Shown in pieces: positions 7,379-13,022 of a stretch of DNA of 15,783 bases. The notes below the pieces were generated by a model that saw only the letters and a program-made list of their open reading frames with translations, did not search any database and had not been told where the DNA came from. Within the stretch, counting starts at the first letter, position 1, and every line of letters begins with the position of its first letter. The DNA is from Actinomycetes bacterium (GTDB lineage: Bacteria; Actinomycetota; Acidimicrobiia; Acidimicrobiales; SZUA-35): assembly GCA_024227975.1 (NCBI GenBank), contig JAAETV010000287.1, forward strand, positions 1-15,783, written 5' to 3'. Position numbers and translations under genes: made by a program.

Positions 7379-8665
7379 TCATTTGCATGGGGTCAGGGTT
7401 CGGGTGGCGAGATCGGAGTAGAGGCGGTGGAGCCGGGCCGCCGAGCGACTCCAGGTGTAGGTCCGGCCCCGGGCCGCAGCCGAGACGGCCAGGCGGCGGG
7501 CCAGCACCGGATCGGCCAGGATCCCGTCGACGTAGGAGGCGTACTGCTTCGGGTCGCGGCTCTCGACCAGGTACCCGGTGTAGCCGTGTTCGACCAGGGT
7601 GATGAGCCCACCGACGGCGGAGGCCACGGTCGGTACCCCACAGGCAGCCGCCTCCAAGGCCACCAGGCCGAACGACTCCGACCGGCTCGGAACCAGGCAC
7701 ACGTCGGCGGCCCGGTAGTAGGTCGACAGGAGGTGATGGGGCACCGGGGGCACGAAACGGACCCGCGACTCCAACCCATGCTTGACGATCAGCTGGCGGA
7801 CCCGGTCGACTTCACCCTCACCGCTGTTGCCGCTGGCCCCACCCACGATCCACAACCTGGCATCCTGGCGCTCGATGTTGGCTAGCGTCTCGACCGCAAC
7901 ATCGACCCCCTTGAGGGGCTGGATGCGGCCGACATAGAGGAGAAGGGGCCGGTCGTCGGTACCGAGAGCCCAGCGGGCTCCGGCCTGGCTGCCGGGCGAG
8001 AAGAAGGCGTGATCGACCCCTGGGGCCACCACCTCGATCCGATCCGGATCGGTCCCGTAGTACTCACGCAGCTGTTCGGCTTCGGCTGTGCAGTTGGCCA
8101 GGACGGCATCGGCACAACCCATGACCTCGGCCTCGGCCCTGGCCCGGCGCTCGGGTTCGGGGTCTCCGAGCTCGGCTTTGACCCGAGCCAAGGTGTGGAA
8201 GGTCGTCACCAATGGGAGGCAGTGCTCCTGTTTGAGAAGGCGGCCGGCCGCCCCGGACAACCAGTAGTTGGCGTGGATCACGTCGGGTTGGAAGTCGACC
8301 AGGTCGGCACTGACACCCTGGGCGAAAGCCTCGGTATAGAGGCCGAGCTCGTCTTTTTCGAGATGGGTGGGGCCGGCCTCGACATGCACAACCCGAAAAC
8401 CGGGCTCGACATCAACGACGGTCGGGAGGTCGTGGCGATAGCGGCGAACATAGACCCGACACGAAACATCGTCGGAGGCCATGGCTGATGCGAACTCCCG
8501 GACATAGACGTTCATGCCCCCACCGTCACCGGTTCCAGGCTGGGCCAGGGGCGAGGTGTGGAGTGACAAGATGGCCACCCGAGGCCGATCTCGGCGACGG
8601 CTGCTGTAGGAGCTGGAGCCGTTGCCGATCGCGTTCACGCCGGGGCTGCCGTTCGTAGCCATCAT
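7379..8665 (-). CDS. mshA: D-inositol-3-phosphate glycosyltransferase
   Basis: MshA joins GlcNAc from UDP-GlcNAc to 1D-myo-inositol 3-phosphate, the first committed step of mycothiol synthesis. The 428-residue protein has the GT-B, family GT4 architecture. The N-terminal domain carries LHTSPLAQPGTGDGGGMNVY (35-54), close to diagnostic for MshA, and HANYWLSG. The linker region has VVAPGVD. The C-terminal nucleotide-sugar site shows YVGRIQPLKGVD (Arg247, Lys252) and the EX7E motif Glu330 to Glu338 in SESFGLVALEAAACGVP. The first about 28 residues are polar and non-conserved. The ATG at 8663-8665 overlaps the TGA of the XRE gene by four bases (ATGA); a second ATG follows immediately. Coupling with the regulator upstream and YbjN downstream implies one transcript. 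Other GT4 transferases are possible but unlikely given the QPGTGD..GGMNVY block. Confidence 0.93.
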   Translation of the reverse strand: MMATNGSPGVNAIGNGSSSYSSRRRDRPRVAILSLHTSPLAQPGTGDGGGMNVYVREFASAMASDDVSCRVYVRRYRHDLPTVVDVEPGFRVVHVEAGPTHLEKDELGLYTEAFAQGVSADLVDFQPDVIHANYWLSGAAGRLLKQEHCLPLVTTFHTLARVKAELGDPEPERRARAEAEVMGCADAVLANCTAEAEQLREYYGTDPDRIEVVAPGVDHAFFSPGSQAGARWALGTDDRPLLLYVGRIQPLKGVDVAVETLANIERQDARLWIVGGASGNSGEGEVDRVRQLIVKHGLESRVRFVPPVPHHLLSTYYRAADVCLVPSRSESFGLVALEAAACGVPTVASAVGGLITLVEHGYTGYLVESRDPKQYASYVDGILADPVLARRLAVSAAARGRTYTWSRSAARLHRLYSDLATRTLTPCK

Positions 8666-9090
8666 TCCTGAACGAGATTGGGATCGGACGCCGGCTCATC
8701 GCCGGACGGAGCCTCGTCATCGACTGGCGTGTCATCGGACGGGGGGTCGGCGGCTGGGGCCACGAACGAGCGGTAGACGCCGAGTAGGGCCTTGCGCTGA
8801 TCCTCGGTCAGCTCGGGGGCTGAGCGGATAGCCGATTCGAGATTGGCCGGAGGGCCGGCGGCATCGGCGTCGAGCATGCCGGCCTGTACATACATCGTCT
8901 CGGCCGACACTTGGAGGGCCTTGGCCAACTGCTGGAGGATTTCGGCCGACGGCTTTCGTAGCCCACGTTCGATCTGGGATAGATACGGGTTGGACACTCC
9001 AGCCAGATCGGCCAGGCGACGCACCGACAGCTCAGCCAGGGTCCGCTGCTCGCGGATGAATTGGCCGATATCCCGCCGATGGTCACTCAT
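8662..9090 (-). CDS. XRE-family helix-turn-helix regulator
   Basis: This 142-residue DNA-binding protein has a Cro/CI-type helix-turn-helix at about 7-65: GQFIREQRTLAELSVRRLAD, then LAGVSNPYLSQIERGLRKPS (recognition helix) and ILQQLAKALQVSAETMYVQAG. The second half (about 112-142) is acidic and Pro-rich and looks disordered. The HTH is of the kind found in small actinobacterial regulators that sit alone before metabolic genes. It starts four bases after the RsiG-like stop and overlaps the mshA start by four, so it is translationally tied to both. It has no recognisable ligand domain. Whether it controls its own operon is unknown. Confidence 0.88.
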   Translation of the reverse strand: MSDHRRDIGQFIREQRTLAELSVRRLADLAGVSNPYLSQIERGLRKPSAEILQQLAKALQVSAETMYVQAGMLDADAAGPPANLESAIRSAPELTEDQRKALLGVYRSFVAPAADPPSDDTPVDDEAPSGDEPASDPNLVQE

Positions 9091-9094
9091 TGCT

Positions 9095-9652
9095 CTAATT
9101 CAACAACGAATCGATCGACGCCTCACCATCGCGATAGCGGCGGGTGACCTCGCTCTGGATCGAATCGATGCGTTCGTGGAGGCGGCGGCGGGTGGTTGAC
9201 AGTTCGATCTCGAAGTCACGAAGTGACTCCATCAGGGTGTTCAACTGATCGTCGTCGAGGCTGTCGAGCGAGCCCAGCTCGGCCGGGGTGAGGGTGGTGT
9301 CAAGGGTCTTGATCAAAGCTTGGGCCACAATGCCGGGCCCGTCGATCACAACCTTGCGTCCGCTTGGGCTTCCCCCACCTCCACCCCCGGCCGGGGAATC
9401 GGCCAGGATGTCGGGCAGATCGAACAGCAGGTCGGTCATGTTGACGTCGCTGTCAGCCTCGGCGGCCCCGGAGCGCCGCCTTGTCTCGTGGCCGACGATG
9501 TCGAGCCGGCCCTGGGTAATCCGTCGTACCAAGGAGACATCGCCTTCGACCTTGCTGCACTCGATCCGCAGCGATCGAAGGTCGTCCAGGGGTACGGCGG
9601 TGACATCGGGCAGGAGGTCACGGGCCAGGAGTCGTTGAAGATCAGGATGCAC
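9095..9652 (-). CDS. RsiG-like anti-sigma factor with c-di-GMP-binding helices
   Basis: The 185-residue protein resembles RsiG/AmfC ('aerial mycelium formation protein'), which in Streptomyces binds c-di-GMP and then holds the sigma factor WhiG inactive. The family signature is E(x3)S(x2)R(x3)Q(x3)D in two antiparallel helices. Helix one (about 23-55) has Glu36, Ser40, Arg43, Gln47 and Asp51, an exact match. Helix two (about 139-175) has Glu148, Ser152, Arg155, His159 and Asp163, exact except His for Gln. The helices are joined by a flexible linker with a poly-Gly stretch (89-94) and a region naming LTPAELGSLDSLDDDQL. The start is a GTG at 9650-9652; TAACCT lies eight bases upstream, so it may be leaderless. 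The XRE gene follows four bases later. No sigma factor gene is in the window, so the partner is unknown. Confidence 0.8.
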   Translation of the reverse strand: MHPDLQRLLARDLLPDVTAVPLDDLRSLRIECSKVEGDVSLVRRITQGRLDIVGHETRRRSGAAEADSDVNMTDLLFDLPDILADSPAGGGGGGSPSGRKVVIDGPGIVAQALIKTLDTTLTPAELGSLDSLDDDQLNTLMESLRDFEIELSTTRRRLHERIDSIQSEVTRRYRDGEASIDSLLN

Positions 9653-9660
9653 GGCCTACA

Positions 9661-9666
9661 AGGTTA
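9661..9666 (-). promoter_or_regulatory. Possible -10 box of the RsiG-like gene
   Basis: TAACCT on the minus strand fits TANNNT and ends eight bases before the GTG start. The 92-base gap to the upstream membrane protein gene leaves room for an internal promoter that could express RsiG-XRE-mshA-ybjN apart from the genes upstream. No -35 element is evident. Confidence 0.3.
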
Positions 9667-9744
9667 CCTGCGTGTCGGGTCCCGTCCGTGACTCCCCGCC
9701 TTCATCCTGGTCAGTGGCCGATGCTCGGTAGAGGATGACGAGCT

Positions 9745-10641
9745 TCAGAGGGTGGTGGTGGTGGGGGCCGAGTGCAAGAGGAGCAGCCACAGGGGGCCGC
9801 TCAGCAGATAGGAATCGAGGCGGCGTAGGGCTGGCGCCCAAGCGTTGCCTCGCGGGAGCAGGGCTGAGCCCAAGATCTGGCCGAGGGGACAGCACACACC
9901 AACCAGTGCCCCGAACAGGAGCACGCTACTCGAGGTGAATGGGGCGGGGGCCACAATCCAGAGGATGAACAGCGCGACCCCAAGTGAGACCAGCCCCGAG
10001 ATGGGCCCTTCGACCGCGTTCGACGATCCAGATCCGACGAGGAAGTCGCCTACCTCGTAGGCGCTGACGAGGGTGATGAGGGCGATAGCGGCCCCAGTGC
10101 CGAACTCGGCCATGGCGGCAATGGAAGCAGCGGCAATGGCGACTGGGAGCGATGACCGCACCAACACATCGGTCAGTTCGAGCGGTTTCCGCTGGATTGC
10201 TGGGTTGGCGATCAGGTAGACGGCGAGCACGGCGATGGCCAGCCCGATGCCGGTGATGATGCCGACCGGGCCGAGGAAGCCCCCGATAGCACCAACGAAA
10301 GCAGCCAGCGCTGTCCACCAGCAGGTGGTGAGCACGTTGGGGAACCAGGCATAGCCGGTCTGGAGACCAGCCAGGCCGGCAACGATCGAGACGACGATGG
10401 CGACCCATAGCGGCGAGATGGTGACAGCACCCAACACCAATCCGAACCAGATGACACCGAAGGTGACCTTGGGTCCGTCGGTCCGATAGGGGACGGCCAG
10501 ACGATGTCTCTGCCATCTCTGCTCGCGGGCCTGGGCCTGGCCGAGACGACGGGCACGGCGGCGATCACGGCGGGTGAGCTCATTGAGCTCATGGTCCCCG
10601 TCGTCTTCATCATCGTGCCACCGCGCCGGGAGGGCCGTCAT
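9745..10641 (-). CDS. Polytopic membrane protein, CdsA-like but without the full signature
   Basis: A charged cytosolic N-terminus (1-56, DDEDDGDHE then Arg-rich) is followed by about seven hydrophobic segments between 58 and 290. The order resembles phosphatidate cytidylyltransferases (CTP_transf_1): a block SAYEVGDFLVGSGSSNAVEG (193-212) where CdsA has its D..AY..G motif, then GALVGVCCPLGQILGSALLP and RRLDSYLL (273-280), where CdsA has GD..ES..KR and DR.DS. The Lys-Asp pair and the GHGG segment typical of active CdsA are not seen. It is therefore either a divergent enzyme or a non-catalytic relative. Its ATG (10639-10641) overlaps the MoaD stop by four bases. The family assignment rests on reading by eye and is tentative; its being an integral membrane protein is secure. 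Confidence 0.75.
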   Translation of the reverse strand: MTALPARWHDDEDDGDHELNELTRRDRRRARRLGQAQAREQRWQRHRLAVPYRTDGPKVTFGVIWFGLVLGAVTISPLWVAIVVSIVAGLAGLQTGYAWFPNVLTTCWWTALAAFVGAIGGFLGPVGIITGIGLAIAVLAVYLIANPAIQRKPLELTDVLVRSSLPVAIAAASIAAMAEFGTGAAIALITLVSAYEVGDFLVGSGSSNAVEGPISGLVSLGVALFILWIVAPAPFTSSSVLLFGALVGVCCPLGQILGSALLPRGNAWAPALRRLDSYLLSGPLWLLLLHSAPTTTTL

Positions 10642-10874
10642 CCGCCCGAAACCGGCGGCAGAACCGCCACCTCGTCGCTGGCGGCTACCGGGTCAGTCCG
10701 CTCGGCCTGGGCTCCGTTCAGCCAAACCTTCGAGCCGTCAAGCACCGCAGCGAAGGTTTCGCCGTACCGCTGGCAAGCCTCGTCGAGCACGTCGCCAACC
10801 GTAGCACCGGGCAATTCAACCCGGTTCGCACCAGCAGACTCGCGAGCTTGGGCAAACAGACGGAGAGTAACCAC
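10638..10874 (-). CDS. MoaD/ThiS-type sulfur carrier protein
   Basis: This 78-residue ubiquitin-like protein has LRLFAQARESAGANRVELPG at the N-terminus, a central helix (TVGDVLDEACQRYG), VWLNG and a C-terminal SDEVAVLPPVSGG. The free terminal Gly-Gly is the site that becomes a thiocarboxylate in MoaD (molybdopterin synthase small subunit) and ThiS. The sequence is nearer MoaD in length and in the LPPVSGG ending. No MoaE, MoeB or thi gene is near, so the pathway is undecided. The frame is open to a GTG at 10914-10916, but that would overlap the divergent phosphatase gene. The GTG at 10872-10874 begins just before the first beta strand and lies six bases after a -10-like CACAAT, so it was chosen. 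It leads the long minus-strand gene run. Confidence 0.82.
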   Translation of the reverse strand: MVTLRLFAQARESAGANRVELPGATVGDVLDEACQRYGETFAAVLDGSKVWLNGAQAERTDPVAASDEVAVLPPVSGG

Positions 10875-10880
10875 AGTCGT

Positions 10881-10909
10881 ATTGTGCCAGCCACTAGGGT
10901 TCGAGCCAA
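10881..10909 (-). promoter_or_regulatory. Candidate moaD-like operon promoter
   Basis: On the minus strand TTGGCT (10904-10909) and CACAAT (10881-10886) are separated by exactly 17 bases, each matching four of six consensus bases. The GTG start begins six to seven bases after the -10, so the mRNA would be leaderless. The -35 box covers the start codon of the divergent phosphatase gene. Confidence 0.45.
10895..10900 (+). promoter_or_regulatory. TAGGGT -10 box of the histidine phosphatase gene
   Basis: TAGGGT ends eight bases before the ATG at 10909 and lies in the spacer of the opposing moaD-like promoter. No ribosome binding site is seen before this ATG, which fits leaderless expression. The matching -35 would fall inside the moaD-like coding region and is not recognisable. 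Confidence 0.45.
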
Positions 10910-11520
10910 TGGACACCGACGGCCAAACGGCCTTCTTGTTGGTTCGGCACGGTCAATCGACGTGGAATCTCGAACACCGTTGGCAGGGTCAAGCCGACCC
11001 GCCTCTCTCCGACCATGGCCGCAAACAGGCTTTTGTCGCCGCTGCGAGCATCGGGGCGGTCGATGTGATCGTCTCGTCTCCCCAGATCAGGGCGTTGGAA
11101 ACAGCCACCATCATCGGCGAAGCGATCGGGGTCGGCCCTATCCAGACCGTCGAGGACTTGCGAGAGCGCAATGCCGGGGAGTGGTCGGGGCTGACGACGT
11201 CGGAGATCGAGCGTGGCTGGCCAGGCTGGATCAGTTCCGCCCGCAGGCCTCCGGGCTGGGAGGCCGACGAGTCGGTGTTGGTACGGGCAACGGCGGCGCT
11301 CAACTCCATTGCCGACACCTTCAGCGGTGCCACCCTGCTGGTCATGTGTCATGGTGGGGTGATAGTGGCGGTCGAGGATCATCTCCGGGTTCGCGATGGG
11401 CGCATCCCCAACCTCCACGGGAGAGTGGTGACCACGACGGGCGATGGGCTCATGGCCGGCGAGCGGCTCAGTCTCGTCCCTGCTGATCTGTCGACCGGGG
11501 GTAGCGGGGGCCGGGTGTGA
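10909..11520 (+). CDS. Histidine phosphatase (phosphoglycerate mutase-like)
   Basis: The 203-residue protein belongs to the histidine phosphatase superfamily (cofactor-dependent phosphoglycerate mutase branch). The phospho-acceptor motif LLVRHGQSTWN (9-19) is followed by HRWQGQADPPLSDHGRKQA, the IVSSPQIRALETA segment with the conserved Arg, DLRERNAGEWSGL and, near residue 147, the second catalytic histidine in VMCHGG. It more resembles broad-specificity phosphatases than glycolytic mutase, which would be about 250 residues. The ATG at 10909 is chosen because the long open frame from 10504 precedes it only as a shadow of the opposite strand. It is followed by the metallopeptidase with a GTGA overlap. 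The substrate is unknown. Confidence 0.88.
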   Translation: MDTDGQTAFLLVRHGQSTWNLEHRWQGQADPPLSDHGRKQAFVAAASIGAVDVIVSSPQIRALETATIIGEAIGVGPIQTVEDLRERNAGEWSGLTTSEIERGWPGWISSARRPPGWEADESVLVRATAALNSIADTFSGATLLVMCHGGVIVAVEDHLRVRDGRIPNLHGRVVTTTGDGLMAGERLSLVPADLSTGGSGGRV

Positions 11521-12116
11521 AAGGAGCCGACCTCGGGTTCCCCGGTCAGATGACATTCGACGAACTGATGGACCCGCCGCTGGCCCCACCTCCGGACAGG
11601 GTTGTTGATGACGCCAATGAGCCCGAAGAGCCGATACCGACATTGGCCGTCGAAGTGATCCGCAGCCCGAAGCGACGTAAGACGGCGCAGGCTCGTCTCG
11701 TTGGTTCGACGGTCGAGATCAGGATCCCGGCCCGCTGCTCGGGGACTGAGGAGGCGGAGCTAGTCGATCACTTCCGGGCCAAGTTCGAACGCTCCCGGGC
11801 CGCTGACACCGTCGACCTGACCCAGCAGGCAACGAAGCTGGCCCACCAGTTCGGGCTGCCGGAGCCGGCCTCGATCCGCTGGGTGTCGAACCAGCGATTC
11901 CGGTGGGGGTCATGCACACCGCTCGACGGTTCGGTTCGCCTGTCCGACCGGATGACGGAGTTTCCCCCGTGGGTCATCGACTATGTGATCGTCCACGAAC
12001 TGGCCCACCTGGTGGTGGAGAATCACTCCGCAGCCTTCTGGGCCCTTGTCGACAACTACCCGTTGACCGAGCGGGCCCGCGGCTATCTGCTGGCCATGGC
12101 CGAGGTCGGGAACTAG
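11517..12116 (+). CDS. YgjP-like (DUF45) metallopeptidase
   Basis: This 199-residue protein is of the YgjP/M48-type zinc metalloprotease family. The zinc site is VIVHELAHLVVENHSAAFW, with His160, Glu161 and His164 forming HExxH and His170 as the likely third ligand. Before it is the family hallmark NQRFRWGSCTPLDGSVRLS (125-143). The N-terminal 45 residues are acidic and Pro-rich, and there is no signal peptide, so it is cytoplasmic. The GTG at 11517-11519 overlaps the phosphatase TGA (GTGA), which implies coupling; an ATG at residue 12 is an alternative start. Its stop codon is shared with the convergent gene downstream. Substrates of this family are not established. Confidence 0.87.
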   Translation: MKGADLGFPGQMTFDELMDPPLAPPPDRVVDDANEPEEPIPTLAVEVIRSPKRRKTAQARLVGSTVEIRIPARCSGTEEAELVDHFRAKFERSRAADTVDLTQQATKLAHQFGLPEPASIRWVSNQRFRWGSCTPLDGSVRLSDRMTEFPPWVIDYVIVHELAHLVVENHSAAFWALVDNYPLTERARGYLLAMAEVGN

Positions 12117-12436
12117 TCGCTGGCCTCGATCAGGAGATCAGGCTGAGCGCCTGGGCCGCCGTCAGCAGCAGCTGAGCCCTCGTCAGCGGCTGAGGAGGGC
12201 TCAGGTTGGGCGTCCATCCTCGACAGGGTGGCGTCGATCTGATCAAGCTCGACGCTCAAGGCCTCCAGATCTGCCATCGACGGCAGCTCGCGGGAAGGGG
12301 CTGATCTGTCGTCGTCATGTTCCGGTTGGGGCTCTACCCCCTGAATCTCCCGATCAGCAGCCATCTCGTCATTGGTGAGATGGCTGGGAGGGGGCTCCTC
12401 TGGGCTCGAAGGGAGGTGGGGGGACCAGGACGTCAC
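12113..12436 (-). CDS. Small acidic protein of unknown function
   Basis: A 107-residue frame encodes a protein rich in Glu, Asp, Pro, Ala and Ser. The one ordered-looking part is a helix, MADLEALSVELDQIDATL, followed by SRMDA (about 54-76). It resembles the N-terminal coiled-coil heptads of DksA/TraR proteins, but no zinc finger or cysteine follows. The rest is probably disordered. The GTG at 12434-12436 is preferred because the -10-like TACAAT ends seven bases upstream; an ATG at 12445 and an ATG at 12364 are alternatives. Convergent with the metallopeptidase, it ends in the same CTAG. No family recognised; the frame could be spurious, but its composition and promoter argue for a gene. Confidence 0.5.
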   Translation of the reverse strand: MTSWSPHLPSSPEEPPPSHLTNDEMAADREIQGVEPQPEHDDDRSAPSRELPSMADLEALSVELDQIDATLSRMDAQPEPSSAADEGSAAADGGPGAQPDLLIEASD

Positions 12437-12468
12437 TTTGCGCATTGTAGTTGGCCCCGAGTGACGTC
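12429..12468. promoter_or_regulatory. GACGTCACT inverted repeat around a -10 box
   Basis: GACGTCACT (12429-12437) and AGTGACGTC (12460-12468) are perfect 9-bp inverted arms with centres 31 bases apart, about three helical turns. The minus-strand -10-like TACAAT (12444-12449) lies between them. The distal arm sits where a -35 would be, and the near arm covers the predicted start point and GTG. This is the layout of an operator for a dimeric regulator acting on the acidic protein gene. Confidence 0.5.
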
Positions 12469-12598
12469 GGATGGCCGAGAAGGCCTGTCAAGGCTGATCT
12501 GCTTGTAGATAGAAGCCATCTGTGATGCGAATGACCCCTGGATGTCGGCGGCCGGTTGCACCACAATCGAGAGGTACACCATCCATACCAGCGAACCC

Positions 12599-12627
12599 GC
12601 GCAGCCAAGACTGCTCGAAAGCTGCGC
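12599..12627 (+). promoter_or_regulatory. Leader hairpin next to a strong ribosome site
   Basis: GCGCAGC (12599-12605) and GCTGCGC (12621-12627) form a perfect 7-bp stem with a 15-base loop. The stem ends exactly where the purine-rich ribosome site AGGAAGGAAGGGAG (12628-12641) begins, five bases before the GTG of the basic protein. Such a hairpin could influence initiation or protect the 5' end. No known RNA family is recognised. Confidence 0.45.
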
Positions 12628-12645
12628 AGGAAGGAAGGGAGTACC

Positions 12646-12957
12646 GTGTCACAGCGAACACGTACGAACCGAGGTCGCAAGCCAGGTGCGGCCTCGGTCA
12701 ACAGGCCGGCCCGGTTCGATCGTCAGGTCGAACACCGACGGGTGCGGCGTGCGGCTCATGTTGAATTGGCAACGATGGCCGAACCCGAGGATCACGCTTT
12801 ACCTCGGCCTGTACACACCTCGATGAAGGCTGACCCGCTCGAACGGCCTGATCGGCAGATCGGTCGGCGTCGGTTCAAGGTGTGGAAGACCAAGGCGTGG
12901 AAGCGCCGGACGAACATGCGAGCCGAACGGGCGGCCGCATACCGCGAGCTGGCCTAG
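12646..12957 (+). CDS. Small very basic protein of unknown function
   Basis: The product has 103 residues, of which 28 are Lys or Arg against 11 Asp or Glu. Basic residues fall in two clusters: the N-terminal SQRTRTNRGRKPG to HRRVRRAAH, and the C-terminal GRRRFKVWKTKAWKRR plus TNMRAERAAAYREL. These are joined by a neutral Pro-rich linker (about 45-65). This two-armed basic design suggests binding to RNA, the ribosome or DNA, but no family is recognised and no catalytic motif is seen. The GTG at 12646-12648 has one of the strongest ribosome sites in the window, so it is probably abundantly translated. The in-frame codons upstream to 12556 overlap the leader hairpin and were not included. It stands alone, with a terminator hairpin after it. 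Confidence 0.75.
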   Translation: MSQRTRTNRGRKPGAASVNRPARFDRQVEHRRVRRAAHVELATMAEPEDHALPRPVHTSMKADPLERPDRQIGRRRFKVWKTKAWKRRTNMRAERAAAYRELA

Positions 12958-12988
12958 GAAGGACTGCGGCTCTTCCAATGACTACTTG

Positions 12989-13022
12989 GGGCTGAGGGGT
13001 TCGGAGAGGATCCCCTCAGCCC
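12989..13022. terminator. Bidirectional hairpin between the basic protein and lipoprotein genes
   Basis: GGGCTGAGGGG and CCCCTCAGCCC (12989-12999 and 13012-13022) form an 11-bp stem with a 12-base loop between two convergent genes. The right arm includes the lipoprotein TGA stop. It lacks U-tracts on both sides, which fits a high-GC actinomycete, and it could end transcription from either side. Confidence 0.65.

Noticed and set aside
9653..9744. A 13-codon ATG frame between the membrane protein and RsiG-like genes
   Set aside because: It is too short and shows no coupling or hydrophobic pattern to support it as a gene.
10894..11643. Minus-strand frame of 249 residues opposite the phosphatase
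   Set aside because: The plus strand carries RHG and CHGG catalytic motifs; this frame is antisense noise.
12556..12645. Longer N-terminus for the basic protein
   Set aside because: It would bury the strong ribosome site and the leader hairpin inside coding sequence.
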